From the NCBI RefSeq assembly GCF_014204985.1, contig NZ_JACHMP010000001.1:868001-932000 (forward strand): 64,000 nt of DNA. The letters are read 5' to 3'. Position 1 is the stretch's first letter; each line of letters starts with the position of its first letter. Below are positions 1 through 9,165 of this stretch, piece by piece. Under the pieces are notes generated by a model. The model searched no databases and was not told the DNA's origin. It saw only the letters and a list, made by a program, of their open reading frames with translations. A program made the position numbers and the translations under genes. The stretch is from Streptosporangium becharense. Lineage in GTDB: Bacteria > Actinomycetota > Actinomycetes > Streptosporangiales > Streptosporangiaceae.

Positions 1-1
1 G

Positions 2-214
2 GCCGAGACCGATGTCTCGGACGCCTCGGTGACCGCGGAGGTGGGCCTGATCTCCAAGGACGCGGCCTTCGGCCTGGAGGTGACGCTCCGCGTCGAACTG
101 CCCGACCACCTGCACGGCGAGAGCGGCACCGCCCTGGTGGAGGCGGCCCACCAGGTCTGCCCCTACTCCAACGCCACCCGCGGGAACATCCCGGTCAACC
201 TGGTCGTCGAGTAG
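2..214 (+). CDS. ohr: Ohr organic hydroperoxide peroxidase, C-terminal part
   Basis: The gene enters from the left edge, so only the last 70 residues are visible and the start is missing. The end carries the Ohr signature VCPYSNATRGN, which holds the second catalytic cysteine of the OsmC/Ohr fold, and it finishes IPVNLVVE as Ohr proteins do. Ohr enzymes reduce organic hydroperoxides in the cytoplasm through a pair of cysteines. The gene converges on the permease with 29 bases between stops. An OhrR-like regulator lies 26 kb away at 26542-26988; a link between the two is possible but unproven. Confidence 0.9.
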   Translation, partial: AETDVSDASVTAEVGLISKDAAFGLEVTLRVELPDHLHGESGTALVEAAHQVCPYSNATRGNIPVNLVVE

Positions 215-243
215 CCCCCTCGGTCGGCGCCCGCGGGGGCGGC

Positions 244-2175
244 TCAGCCGACGTGGACCAGGGGGCGGCGGGCCGCGTCGGGCTCGGCCTGGCGCAGCAC
301 CTCGCGGGTGAGCGGCGGGATGTCGCCGCCCCCCAGGACCAGGTAGCGCAGCAGCGCGCCGATCGGGTTGCCCTCGGCGGCCCAGTGGAAGTACACGTGC
401 GGCATCCTGCCGGTCTCGTCGCGCAGGTAGAGCAGCAGCGCCGCGATCGCGTTGGCGATGGTGGAGCTCTCCATGCGCAGGATGCGGAAGCCGTGGCGTT
501 CCTCGCCGACGACGCGCAGCTCCGAGGCGAACTCGGAGGCGTCCGGGACGGTGACCTCCAGGAACAGCGGGCCTTCGTTGCTGCGCAGCCGGTGCAGCTC
601 CCACGCCTCGCGCGCCTTGTCGACGTACTCCTTGCAGTCACGCGCGTTCGGCTTGTTGGCGATGAGGTGGATCTCGCCGGTCTCGTTGAGGTAGCGGCGG
701 GCCTGGTCGTCCAGGGAGACGCTGGTGACGCGCAGTTCGGTGGAGCGGGTGGCGCGGGAGATCAGCGAGGTGACGACGATGCCCAGGGCGAAGAAGGCGG
801 CGATCACCAGACCGTCGGGCCGTTCGATGATGTTGGCCACGGTGGCGTAGGCGAAGACGACGGTGACCAGCCCGAACGGGACGGCGGCCCGGATGCGGCC
901 GTCCTTCCAGGCCGACAGGGTGACGGCGACCGCGGCCGACAGGATCAGCGCCAGCACACCGGTCGCGTACGCCCCGCCCTGGGCCTCCACGTCCGCGTCG
1001 AAGACCAGCGTGATGAGGAAGGAGACCGCGGTGAAGATCAACACCATCGGCCGGGTGGCGCGCGACCAGTCCGGGGCCATGCCGTAGCGGGGCAGGTAGC
1101 GCGGCACGATGTTGAGCAGCCCGGCCAGCGCCGAGGCTCCCGCGAACCACAGGATCGCGATCGTGGACAGGTCGTAGGCGGTGCCGAACCAGTCGCCCAG
1201 GTAGGCGTGGGCCAGGTAGGCCAGGGCTCGCCCGTTGGCCTTGCCGCCCTCGGCGAACTCCTCGGCGGGGATCAGCACGGTGGTGGCGAAGCTGGAGCTG
1301 ATCAGGAAGACGCTCATGATGAGCGCCGCGGTGGTCAGCAGCTTCTTCGCCCCGCCGATCCGCCGGGGCAGGTCTCCCTTGACCAGCGGCATGACCGCCA
1401 CCCCGGTCTCGAACCCCGACAGACCCAGTGCGAGCTTGGGCATCACGTACAGGGAGACCGCGATCATCGCGACCGGGCTGGAGTACTCGGCCGTCAGCGC
1501 GGCCCGCCAGTCGCCGACCAGGCCGGGCGAGGCCAGGACGCGTTGCAGGGCGGTGGCCACCACGACCACGTTCAGCACCAGGTAGACCGCCACCAGCACG
1601 ACCGCGATGGAGATCGCCTCACTGAACCCGGCCAGGAACACCCCGCCCAGGGCCGCGATCAGCACCAGCGTCACCGGGACCTGCCAGTCGGCGAGGAACG
1701 CCGGCACGAACGGATTGTGCAGCAGGTGGGCGGTGGCGTCGGCGGCCGACAGGGTGATCGTCACGATGAACGCGGTGGCCACGAACCCGAGCAGGAACAG
1801 CACCAGCAGCTTGCCGCGCCAGCCGGGCAGCAGCCGCTCCAGCATCGACAGCGAGCCCAGCCCGTTGGGGCTCTGCTCGGCGACCGCCCGGTACGTCGGC
1901 AACGCCCCGAACAGGGTCAGCGCCACCAGCAGCAGCGTCGCGACGGGGCTGAGCGTCCCGGCGGCCAGCGCGGCGATGCCCGGCTGGTAGCCCAGGGTGG
2001 AGAAGTAGTCCACCCCGGTCAGGCACATCACCTTCCACCAGGGGTGCTGGTGTCCCGGCACCTCCCCGTGGTGCGGCCCGGTGGTCTTGGCGTCCGAACG
2101 CGGCATGCCGTGCAGCAGCCACCGCCGAACCCCCGATTCGCTCCGCTGCGGAGCCGATGTGCTCACCCGATCCAT
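244..2175 (-). CDS. APC-superfamily permease with C-terminal cytoplasmic domain
   Basis: A 643-residue membrane protein. The first 45 or so residues are hydrophilic, followed by about 12 hydrophobic segments to around residue 475 and then a soluble tail of about 165 residues. The start of the membrane part ([21 protein letters not shown]) and the overall plan fit the large APC-family permeases usually called amino acid transporters. Members with a soluble tail include the potassium importer KimA, so the substrate cannot be fixed from sequence. It is divergent from kdpD across 377 bases, which makes a role in potassium or osmotic balance worth considering (inference). The ATG at 2175 follows CAGGGG; a second ATG at 2106 is possible. 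Confidence 0.75.
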   Translation of the reverse strand: MDRVSTSAPQRSESGVRRWLLHGMPRSDAKTTGPHHGEVPGHQHPWWKVMCLTGVDYFSTLGYQPGIAALAAGTLSPVATLLLVALTLFGALPTYRAVAEQSPNGLGSLSMLERLLPGWRGKLLVLFLLGFVATAFIVTITLSAADATAHLLHNPFVPAFLADWQVPVTLVLIAALGGVFLAGFSEAISIAVVLVAVYLVLNVVVVATALQRVLASPGLVGDWRAALTAEYSSPVAMIAVSLYVMPKLALGLSGFETGVAVMPLVKGDLPRRIGGAKKLLTTAALIMSVFLISSSFATTVLIPAEEFAEGGKANGRALAYLAHAYLGDWFGTAYDLSTIAILWFAGASALAGLLNIVPRYLPRYGMAPDWSRATRPMVLIFTAVSFLITLVFDADVEAQGGAYATGVLALILSAAVAVTLSAWKDGRIRAAVPFGLVTVVFAYATVANIIERPDGLVIAAFFALGIVVTSLISRATRSTELRVTSVSLDDQARRYLNETGEIHLIANKPNARDCKEYVDKAREAWELHRLRSNEGPLFLEVTVPDASEFASELRVVGEERHGFRILRMESSTIANAIAALLLYLRDETGRMPHVYFHWAAEGNPIGALLRYLVLGGGDIPPLTREVLRQAEPDAARRPLVHVG

Positions 2176-2552
2176 CCCCTGCGACGCGCTGTCGTTACCC
2201 GCCCCCTACCGGCACCTCCCCGTGGCGGCCGGCGGGTGCCGTCCCGGCCACGCGCCCGTGGCACGGGCCATGGCACGGTCACGGCACGGATACGGGGCGA
2301 CCGCGCGTCCGGTGGAGACGCGCCGCCCCGGGTCTCGGACCCTCATGCGGGGGCGGTCCGGCTTCTCGATCCTTGCGCATGAATCAGGACAACGGCATAC
2401 GGAAGGGCGTAGGAAACCCGTCAAGAAACTCGGCACGTCACGCGGCGCGTGACCGGCCGTAGCCTGGGTGCCGTAAGAAGTCGGTGCCGACGTACCGGAA
2501 CCCGGCCTGGCGTCCGGCGGTCCCGGCAGCGGTGGCGGGAAGGGGGATCTGC
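2176..2552. other. Divergent intergenic region, permease / kdpD
   Basis: A 377-base region without a credible gene. It must hold the promoters of both divergent genes. The clearest element is a 7-bp inverted repeat, GTCACGC-GGC-GCGTGAC, at 2437-2453, about 100 bases before kdpD. It could be an operator, but I know of no regulator with this exact site. Confidence 0.4.
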
Positions 2553-5234
2553 ATGCCACGCGGGAAGCTCCGCGTCTACCTGGGTGCGGCCCCGGGCGTC
2601 GGCAAGACCTTCGCGATGCTCAGCGAGGGCCGCCGGGGCCTGGAACGCGGCCGGGACGTGGTCGCGGGTCTCGTCGAGCCCCACGGCCGCACCCGCACCG
2701 CGGAGTTGCTCGACGGCATGGAGGTGCTCCCCCGCAGGACACCGGCCCACCGGGGAGGCGCCGGCACCGAGCTGGACGTCGAGGCGGTCATCGCGCGCCG
2801 CCCCGGGGTCGTGCTGATCGACGAGCTGGCGCACACCAACGCGCCCGGGTCGAGGAACGCCAAGCGCTGGCAGGACATCGAGGAGATCCTCGACGCGGGC
2901 ATCGACGTCGTCTCCACCGTCAACGTCCAGCATCTGGAGTCGGTCGGCGACGTCGTCCGGCGGATCACCGGCGTCCCGGAGCGGGAGACCGTACCGGACG
3001 AGGTGGTCCGCCGGGCCGACCAGGTGGAGCTGGTCGACATGTCGCCGGAGGCCCTGCGCAGGAGGCTGGCGCACGGCAACGTCTACCCGCCGGAGAAGAT
3101 CGACGCCGCCCTGTCGAACTACTTCCGGGCGGGCAACCTGACGGCGCTGCGCGAACTGGCCCTGCTGTGGGTGGCCGACCGGGTCGACGAACAGCTCGGC
3201 CGGTACCGGGCCGACCACGGCATCGAGGGGACCTGGGAGGCGCGTGAGCGCGTGGTGGTCGCGCTGACCGGCGGCCTCGAAGGCGACACCCTGGTGCGGC
3301 GGGCCGCGCGGATCGCCGCCCGCTCCAGAGGCGCCGACCTGCTGGCCGTCCACGTGACCACCGGCGACGGCCTGAGAACCGGTGCGGACCCGGCCAGCCT
3401 GACACGTCAGCGCACGCTGGTGGAGAACCTGGGCGGCACCTACCACCAGGTCGTCGGTGACGACGTCCCGCGCGCGCTGCTCGACTTCGCCCGCGGGGTC
3501 AACGCCACCCAGCTGGTGCTGGGCGCCTCCCGGCGGGGCCGGTTCGCGCAGGTCGTCTCCCGTGGCGTGGGCGTCACCGTCACGGCGCTGTCCGGGCCCA
3601 TCGACGTCCACATGGTCACTCACGAGGGGGCTGGCGCAGGCGCGCCGCGTCCGCCGGCCCCCCGTACCGCCCTCACCCGCACCCGGCGGCTGGCCGGGTG
3701 GGCGCTGACCGTTCTCGGGCTGCCCGCGCTCACCGTGGCGCTCATCCCGCTGCGGCGGACGCTGGCGTTGTCCAGCGACATCCTGCTGTTCCTGCTGCTG
3801 GTCGTCGGCGTCGCCCTGGTGGGCGGCATGTGGCCCGCGATCACCGCGGCGGTGGGCGGATTCCTGCTGCTCACCTGGTTCTTCACCCCGCCGCTGCACA
3901 CCTGGTCCATCGCCCCCTCACAGAACCTGCTCGCGCTGCTCGTCTTCGTCCTGGTCGCGGTCGCGGTCAGCACGGTCGTCGACGTGGCGGCCCGCCGCAC
4001 CAGGCAGGCCGCCGCCGCGAGCGCGGACGCCGAGGTGCTGTCGACCCTCGCCGGTCACGTGCTGCGCGGCCAGGCCGCACTGCCGTCCCTGCTGGCCCGG
4101 CTGCGGGAGACGTTCGCCCTGACCTCGGTCACCCTGCTGGAACGCCGTCCCGGGGTCGAGCCGCGGCCGGGGGACCTCGGCGACCCGGAGTCGTGGCGCA
4201 TCGTCGCCACCGCGGGCGGGGCCCCCTGCACCTGCCCGGGGGCGGCGGACACCGGGCTGACCGTCGACGACAACCTGGTGCTCGCCCTGCGCGGGCGCCT
4301 GATCGAGGCGTCCGGCCGCCGGGTGCTGGAGGCGTTCGCCGCCGAGACGGCCGTGGTGCTCCGGCAGCGGCGGCTGGCCGAGCAGGCCGAGCGGACCAGG
4401 CCGCTGGCCGAGGCCGACCGCATGCGCACCGCCCTGCTCAACGCCGTCAGTCACGACCTGCGCAGCCCGCTGGCCTCGGCCAGGGCCGCCGTGGAGAGCC
4501 TGGCGAACGACGAGGTGCGGTGGAGCGAGGAGGACCGTGCCGAACTGCTGTCCATGGCCGGGGAGTCCCTGGTCAAGCTGGACCGCCTGGTCGCCAACCT
4601 GCTGGACATGAGCCGCCTGCAGGCGGGCGTCCTCGGCCTCAGCGCGCACCCGGTGGCGCTGGAGGAGGTCGTGCCCCGGGCGGTGGACGACCTGGGCCCG
4701 TTGCGCGACCGCGTCGAGAGCGGCGTCTCCGCCGAACTGCCCGAGGTCGTCGCCGACCCGGCCCTGCTGGAGCGCGTCCTGGTCAATGTGATGTCCAACG
4801 CCGTACGCCACAGTCCTCCGGGGAGGAAGGTCCTGATCACCGCGAGCCACCACGGCGAGCACGTCGAGATCCGCGTCGCCGACCGCGGTCCCGGCATCCC
4901 GCCGGCCGACCACGAGCGCGTCTTCCTGCCCTTCCAGCGGCTGGGCGACCGCGACACCCACACCGGCGTCGGGCTCGGGCTGGCGCTGTCGCGCGGGCTG
5001 ACCGAGGCCATGGGGGGTACGCTCGTTCCCGACGAGACGCCCGGCGGCGGCCTCACCATGGTCCTCACCCTTCCCGCCGTCCCACCTCCGGACGGCGCCC
5101 CTCCCCCGGACGCCCTCCCCTCCCGCGACCCCCACCCGGACGCCCTCCCCTCCGGTCCCTCCGGCGACCCCCGCCCGGACGCCCTTCCCTCCGGCGCGGA
5201 CGCACCGGACGCCCCTGCCGAGGAGCACACGTGA
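2553..5234 (+). CDS. kdpD: KdpD osmosensitive potassium sensor histidine kinase
   Basis: An 893-residue sensor kinase. The N-terminal KdpD domain has Walker A GAAPGVGKT (Lys18) near residues 11-19 and DELAHTNAPG further on. A universal-stress-type domain follows at about 230-350, then four close membrane segments at about 395-495, a GAF-like linker, the phosphorylation motif AVSHDLRSPLAS and an ATPase domain with NVMSNAVRHS and ADRGPGIP. The start at 2553 is preferred over upstream ATGs because AAGGGGG lies just before it and KdpD proteins begin close to the Walker motif. The last 50 residues are a Pro/Asp-rich tail of repeated PDALPS. It overlaps kdpE by 4 bases. No kdpFABC genes are in the window. 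Confidence 0.95.
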   Translation: MPRGKLRVYLGAAPGVGKTFAMLSEGRRGLERGRDVVAGLVEPHGRTRTAELLDGMEVLPRRTPAHRGGAGTELDVEAVIARRPGVVLIDELAHTNAPGSRNAKRWQDIEEILDAGIDVVSTVNVQHLESVGDVVRRITGVPERETVPDEVVRRADQVELVDMSPEALRRRLAHGNVYPPEKIDAALSNYFRAGNLTALRELALLWVADRVDEQLGRYRADHGIEGTWEARERVVVALTGGLEGDTLVRRAARIAARSRGADLLAVHVTTGDGLRTGADPASLTRQRTLVENLGGTYHQVVGDDVPRALLDFARGVNATQLVLGASRRGRFAQVVSRGVGVTVTALSGPIDVHMVTHEGAGAGAPRPPAPRTALTRTRRLAGWALTVLGLPALTVALIPLRRTLALSSDILLFLLLVVGVALVGGMWPAITAAVGGFLLLTWFFTPPLHTWSIAPSQNLLALLVFVLVAVAVSTVVDVAARRTRQAAAASADAEVLSTLAGHVLRGQAALPSLLARLRETFALTSVTLLERRPGVEPRPGDLGDPESWRIVATAGGAPCTCPGAADTGLTVDDNLVLALRGRLIEASGRRVLEAFAAETAVVLRQRRLAEQAERTRPLAEADRMRTALLNAVSHDLRSPLASARAAVESLANDEVRWSEEDRAELLSMAGESLVKLDRLVANLLDMSRLQAGVLGLSAHPVALEEVVPRAVDDLGPLRDRVESGVSAELPEVVADPALLERVLVNVMSNAVRHSPPGRKVLITASHHGEHVEIRVADRGPGIPPADHERVFLPFQRLGDRDTHTGVGLGLALSRGLTEAMGGTLVPDETPGGGLTMVLTLPAVPPPDGAPPPDALPSRDPHPDALPSGPSGDPRPDALPSGADAPDAPAEEHT
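5080..5220. repeat. Degenerate repeats encoding the KdpD tail
   Basis: Irregular copies of a roughly 18-39 base unit containing CGGACGCCCT(C/T)CC encode repeated PDALPS blocks. This makes the KdpD C-terminus proline- and aspartate-rich and probably disordered. Confidence 0.6.
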
Positions 5235-5920
5235 CACGCGTTCTCGTCGTCGACGACGAACCCCAGATCCTCCGCGCGCTGCGGATCAACCTTCTCGCCC
5301 GCGACTACGAGGTGGCGGTCGCCGCCGACGGGGGGTCGGCGCTGCGCCAGGCCGCCGACTGGCACCCCGACCTGGTCATCCTCGACCTGGGCCTGCCCGA
5401 CCTCGACGGGGTGGACGTCATCCGCGGCCTGCGCGGCTGGACCGCCGTCCCGATCATCGTGCTGTCCGGGCGGACGGACAGCACCGACAAGGTCGGCGCG
5501 CTGGACGCCGGGGCGGACGACTACGTCACCAAGCCCTTCGGCGTCGACGAACTGCTCGCCCGCGTCCGCGCCGTCACCCGCCGCACCGCGTCCCAGGAGG
5601 CGGAACCCACCCTGGTCCGCGTCGGCGGCCTCGAGGTCGACCTCGTCGGCAAGACCGTCTCCGACGGCACCAGACTGACCCGCACCGAGTGGCACCTGCT
5701 GGAGATCCTGCTGCGCAACCCCGGCAAGCTCATCACCCAGCGGCAGCTGCTGACCACGGTGTGGGGTGAGGCGTATCTCAAGGAGACCCACTACCTGCGC
5801 CAGTACATGGTCCAGCTGCGCAGGAAGCTGGAGCCCGACCCCGCCAACCCGGTCCATCTGCTCACCGAACCGGGCATGGGGTACCGGTTCCAGCCCCGGC
5901 CGGGGTCCGCGAACCCGTGA
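5231..5920 (+). CDS. kdpE: KdpE response regulator, OmpR/PhoB type
   Basis: A 229-residue response regulator starting at a GTG that overlaps the kdpD stop (GTGA), so the two are translationally coupled. The receiver domain has acidic pair Asp8-Asp9, phospho-acceptor Asp52 in ILDLGLPD, Thr/Ser in VLSGR and the conserved Lys in VTKPF. A winged-helix DNA-binding domain follows from about residue 130, ending HLLTEPGMGYRF as in KdpE. In characterised bacteria KdpD phosphorylates KdpE, which then activates the kdp potassium pump genes. Here the target operon is not adjacent, so the regulon must lie elsewhere or include the divergent permease. Confidence 0.95.
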   Translation: MTRVLVVDDEPQILRALRINLLARDYEVAVAADGGSALRQAADWHPDLVILDLGLPDLDGVDVIRGLRGWTAVPIIVLSGRTDSTDKVGALDAGADDYVTKPFGVDELLARVRAVTRRTASQEAEPTLVRVGGLEVDLVGKTVSDGTRLTRTEWHLLEILLRNPGKLITQRQLLTTVWGEAYLKETHYLRQYMVQLRRKLEPDPANPVHLLTEPGMGYRFQPRPGSANP

Positions 5921-6094
5921 CCCCGCCGATGCCCGGCCCCGGGCCGGTGTCCGCCCGTTCCCGCTCCGGTCCCGTACAGACGCCCACCGTTCCGGCCCCG
6001 CGCAGGGTCCGCTCCGGTCATGCGCGGGTGCCCGCCGCGGTTCCGTCCCGTTCCCGCCGGGGCACACCGCGGCGACCGTCGCAGGGCCACGCGC

Positions 6095-7123
6095 TCAGGC
6101 GTCGTACGGCGGGGCCGTCGACCGGCGGACGATCAGCTCGATGGGGCCGTCCAGGACCTCCTCGACGCTCTCGTCCGGCCTGAGGCCGCCGAGCAGGGCC
6201 ACCCCCCTCCTGCCGAGCTCCTCCAGGGGCATCCGGACGCTGGTGAGGGGCGGGGCCAGGTAGCTGGCGAGGTCGAGATCGTGCACGGCGACCATGGAGA
6301 TCTGGCGGGGGATCTCCAGCCCGGCCGCCCGGACCGTGTCCATCGCGCCGATGGCGGAGGCGACGTTGGCGACGAAGACCGCGGTGGGCGGTTCGGGGGC
6401 GGCGAGCAGCGCGGCCATCGCGGCGGCGCCGCCCGCGGGGGTGTAGTCGGCCGCGACGACCGGGCCGACGGGCAGGCCCGCGTCGCGCATCGCCGCGGAG
6501 TACCCCGCCGAGCGGCGCAGCGCGGTGTCGGCGCCGACGGGCCCGGCGAGATGGGCGACGCGCCGGTGCCCGAGCCCCACCAGGTGCTCGACGGCGAGCC
6601 TGGCCGCGCGCTCGTCGTCGAGGATCACGTAACGCTTGACCGAGGGGCTCCTGCGGTTGAGCATGACCCACGGCACGGTGGTCCGGTCGAGCTGCTCGAT
6701 CAGCCCGGCCTCGTCCTCGGCCCCGGCCAGGAGCAGGCCGTCGATGCGGCCCTGCCCGAGCAGGTCCATGTAGCCGCCGAGACCCGCCCCGGTGGAGCTG
6801 CCGGTGACGAGCACGTAGCCGAGCGCCGCGGCGGCGGCCTCGGCACCCTTGATGATCTCCGCGTAGACGGGGTTGGCGAAGTCGGGGATGAACAGGCCGA
6901 ACATGTGAGCGCGGGCCGTGCGCAGGCTCCGCGCCGCCACGTTGGGCCGGTACCCGAGTTCGGCGACCGCGGCGAGGACCCGCTGCCTGGTCTCGGGCCG
7001 GATGTTCAGCGAGGGGTCGTTGTTGACGACGCGCGACACCACGGCCCGGTCGACCTTGGCCGCCGCCGCGACGTGGGCCAGGGTGACGCGGACCGGCCTG
7101 CCCCCGGTCGCCTGCCGGGTCAT
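6095..7123 (-). CDS. LacI-family transcriptional regulator of the catabolic locus
   Basis: A 342-residue LacI-type repressor. The N-terminal helix-turn-helix (VTLAHVAAAAKVDRAVVSRV, about residues 13-32) and hinge helix (PNVAARSLRT) precede a periplasmic-binding-protein-like effector domain from about residue 73. It is the last gene of the minus-strand operon, and its ATG overlaps the oxidoreductase stop by 4 bases. Twelve-base palindromes with a central CG, typical of LacI operators, precede each unit of the locus at 9070, 13429 and 17544. It is therefore the obvious regulator of the whole region. The inducer is probably the transported substrate or a breakdown product. Confidence 0.93.
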   Translation of the reverse strand: MTRQATGGRPVRVTLAHVAAAAKVDRAVVSRVVNNDPSLNIRPETRQRVLAAVAELGYRPNVAARSLRTARAHMFGLFIPDFANPVYAEIIKGAEAAAAALGYVLVTGSSTGAGLGGYMDLLGQGRIDGLLLAGAEDEAGLIEQLDRTTVPWVMLNRRSPSVKRYVILDDERAARLAVEHLVGLGHRRVAHLAGPVGADTALRRSAGYSAAMRDAGLPVGPVVAADYTPAGGAAAMAALLAAPEPPTAVFVANVASAIGAMDTVRAAGLEIPRQISMVAVHDLDLASYLAPPLTSVRMPLEELGRRGVALLGGLRPDESVEEVLDGPIELIVRRSTAPPYDA

Positions 7124-8205
7124 CCCTCCCCCAGCCGTGAACTCTCCCCGGTCTCCATGGAACGGTAGAGAGCGTGGAGCAGGGCGAGGGTGCCGAGGTT
7201 GTCGGCGCCCGACGTCTCCGGCTCTCCACCCTCGGCGACCGCCGCGAGCAGGGACCCCATGGGGCCGGCGACCGCGTCGGGCAGCCAGCGGGTGGTCACC
7301 GGGTAGGGCAGCCAGCCGTCGGTCGGCAGGGTGCGGCTGTTGACCTGGAGGGTGTCGGGGCGGCCGTGCGGGTAGTCGTACAGCAGGCCGAGGGTGCCCT
7401 TGATCGCCCCCTCCGTCCCGTCGATCCGGAAGGCGGCCTCGTAGTCGCCGGTGCGGTTCTCGTGCGTCACGTGGACCAGCGCCCGCACGTCGCCCGGGTA
7501 GACCAGGGTGCTCATGGTGCGGGTCTCCCCCTTGGGGAGCTGGCCGGGCGTGCGGCTGCCGGTGCAGAAGACGGTCACCGGGTCGCCGAGGATCGACCGG
7601 ATCGCGTCCAGGTAGTGGATCGAGTGGTAGACGATCTCCAGGCGGTCGGTGGAGACCAGCCAGTCCCAGGCGCTCCAGTCGGTGGCGATGTTCACGGTGA
7701 ACGTCATCGTCGTCGGCTCACCGATCCAGCCGGCCCGGACCATGGCGCGGGCGGCGGCGATGCCCTCGTCGAAGCGGAGCTGCTGGTTGACGGCGATCTT
7801 CAGCCCGTGGGCGGCGGCCAGCTCGACCAGCTCGCGGCCGGTCGCGACGTCGGGGGCGAAGGGCTTCTGGCACAGCACGTGCCGGCCGGCCGCGAGGACC
7901 TCCCGCGCGATTCCGGGCTGGGCCTGCGGCGCGACGGCGATGTCGACCACGGCGACCCGGTCGTCGGCGAGCAGCTCCGCGAGGGAGCCGTACACCCTCC
8001 CGACGCCGTGCCGGGCGGCCACCTCACGTGCCCGCCCTTCGTCCAGGTCGTACAGCCCGGCGACGTGGAGCCCGGCCGCGCGGTAGGCGGGCAGGTGGGC
8101 GACGTCGACGATGGCGCCCGCCCCGACCACCGCGATCGGGAGCCGGTGCTCCGCGGGGATGGTCAGGTCGGCGGCGGCGGCGATCGGAGCGAGCAGGTCG
8201 AGCAC
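7120..8205 (-). CDS. Gfo/Idh/MocA-family NAD(P)-dependent oxidoreductase
   Basis: A 361-residue sugar-dehydrogenase-like protein. The Rossmann fold shows GAGAIV at about residues 28-33. The usual EKP motif is present as QKPFAP, and the C-terminal alpha/beta domain has YHSIHYLDAIR, where the family places its catalytic histidine. Relatives oxidise sugars, inositols or sugar acids, often giving a lactone. It sits three bases after a lactonase-type hydrolase and overlaps the LacI gene, so sugar-to-lactone oxidation followed by hydrolysis is plausible (inference). The exact substrate cannot be read from the sequence. Confidence 0.85.
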   Translation of the reverse strand: MLDLLAPIAAAADLTIPAEHRLPIAVVGAGAIVDVAHLPAYRAAGLHVAGLYDLDEGRAREVAARHGVGRVYGSLAELLADDRVAVVDIAVAPQAQPGIAREVLAAGRHVLCQKPFAPDVATGRELVELAAAHGLKIAVNQQLRFDEGIAAARAMVRAGWIGEPTTMTFTVNIATDWSAWDWLVSTDRLEIVYHSIHYLDAIRSILGDPVTVFCTGSRTPGQLPKGETRTMSTLVYPGDVRALVHVTHENRTGDYEAAFRIDGTEGAIKGTLGLLYDYPHGRPDTLQVNSRTLPTDGWLPYPVTTRWLPDAVAGPMGSLLAAVAEGGEPETSGADNLGTLALLHALYRSMETGESSRLGEG

Positions 8206-8208
8206 GGG

Positions 8209-9051
8209 TCAGACCTCGATCCCGTAGAAGCGGGCGGCGGTGCCGCCGAGGATCGCGGCCCGGTCGGCCTCGCCGAGGCCCGCCAGCAGCACCCCGGTCT
8301 CCTTCCACACCTTGGCGTAGTCGCCCGCGAGGATCGCCACCGGCCAGTCGCTGCCGAACATCAGCCGGTCGGGACCGAAGACCTCCAGCGCGTGCTCGAC
8401 GTACGGCCGCAGGTCCTCGGCGGTCCAGGTGCCGGGGTCGGCGGCGGTGTTGAGGCCGGAGAGCTTGGCGTGGACGTTGGGGTGCTCGGCGGCGCGGGCG
8501 ATCAGCGACGCCCACGGCTCCCACCCCCTCTCCCTGATCGGCGGCTTGGCCAGGTGGTCGATCACCAGTCGCAGGCCGGGCACGCGCTCGGCGAGGACGG
8601 GCACGTGCTCCAGGTGCCGGGGCAGCACCGCGACCACGTCGAAGGGCAGCCCCGCCTCGGCGAGCAGGCCGAGGCCCTCGATCACCGAGTCCTGGACCAC
8701 CCAGTCGGGGTCGGGGTCGTCGTGGATGAGGTGCCTGACCCCGGCGAAGGCGGGGTGCCGCCGGTAGCGTTCCAGGGCCTCGGCGGCCTCGGCCGGGCGG
8801 TTCAGCGGCACCCAGCCGACCACGGCGGCGACGACGTCGTAGGTGTCGGCCTGCGCCAGCATCGCGTCGGTGTCGGCGTAGGTGTCGGCGGCCTGGACCA
8901 GCACGGTCCGCTCGACGCCGGCCGCGGCGAGCTGCGGGAGGAGCTCCTCGGGCTCGAAGGTGCGGTGGATGGGCCCGGCCTCGGGCGTCAGCCAGGGGTA
9001 GGAACCCGTCTGGAGGTTCCAGAAATGCTGGTGGGCGTCGATCACGGCCAT
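8209..9051 (-). CDS. COG3618-type amidohydrolase / sugar lactonase
   Basis: A 280-residue TIM-barrel metal hydrolase. It begins VIDAHQHFW, the HxH metal motif and following Trp of the family that includes L-fuconolactonase, L-rhamnonolactonase and 2-pyrone-4,6-dicarboxylate lactonase. Other expected residues are His in LVIDHLAKPP, Lys in HAKLSG and Asp in MFGSDWPV. It is first in its operon, with a good AAGGAGG site. A TTGACA-N17-TAGTTT promoter lies upstream with a LacI-type operator just after the -10. Lactone hydrolysis is the most likely chemistry. Confidence 0.85.
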   Translation of the reverse strand: MAVIDAHQHFWNLQTGSYPWLTPEAGPIHRTFEPEELLPQLAAAGVERTVLVQAADTYADTDAMLAQADTYDVVAAVVGWVPLNRPAEAAEALERYRRHPAFAGVRHLIHDDPDPDWVVQDSVIEGLGLLAEAGLPFDVVAVLPRHLEHVPVLAERVPGLRLVIDHLAKPPIRERGWEPWASLIARAAEHPNVHAKLSGLNTAADPGTWTAEDLRPYVEHALEVFGPDRLMFGSDWPVAILAGDYAKVWKETGVLLAGLGEADRAAILGGTAARFYGIEV

Positions 9052-9069
9052 CCGCGCCTCCTTCTTCGA

Positions 9070-9081
9070 TCAATCGTTTGA
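9070..9081. promoter_or_regulatory. LacI-type operator O1
   Basis: TCAATCGTTTGA, a near-perfect palindrome with central CG, 18 bases before the hydrolase start and directly downstream of the predicted -10. It is the reverse complement of the copies at 13429 and 17544. Confidence 0.8.
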
Positions 9082-9089
9082 GCCTGCAC

Positions 9090-9118
9090 AAACTAGGACG
9101 ACCCCGCGGGGGTGTCAA
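9090..9118 (-). promoter_or_regulatory. Promoter of the lactonase-oxidoreductase-lacI operon
   Basis: On the minus strand, TTGACA (9118-9113), a 17-base spacer and TAGTTT (9095-9090). Operator O1 covers the expected transcription start, so repressor binding would block initiation. Confidence 0.7.
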
Positions 9119-9165
9119 CGCCGCCGGCGGCCCGCTCCGGCCCTGGTGGAGCGCGACCGGCCGGG

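Noticed and set aside
253-2382. A 709-residue reading frame on the plus strand opposite the permease
   Set aside because: It is a GC-rich antisense shadow with low-complexity Gln/Gly/Arg/Asp composition and no recognisable domain.
2421-3899. A 492-residue reading frame opposite kdpD
   Set aside because: It is antisense to a clear KdpD gene, with repetitive Gln/Arg/Gly composition typical of shadow frames here.
7174-9081. A 635-residue plus-strand frame across the oxidoreductase and lactonase genes
   Set aside because: It spans two well-supported genes in antisense and has no domain or ribosome site.
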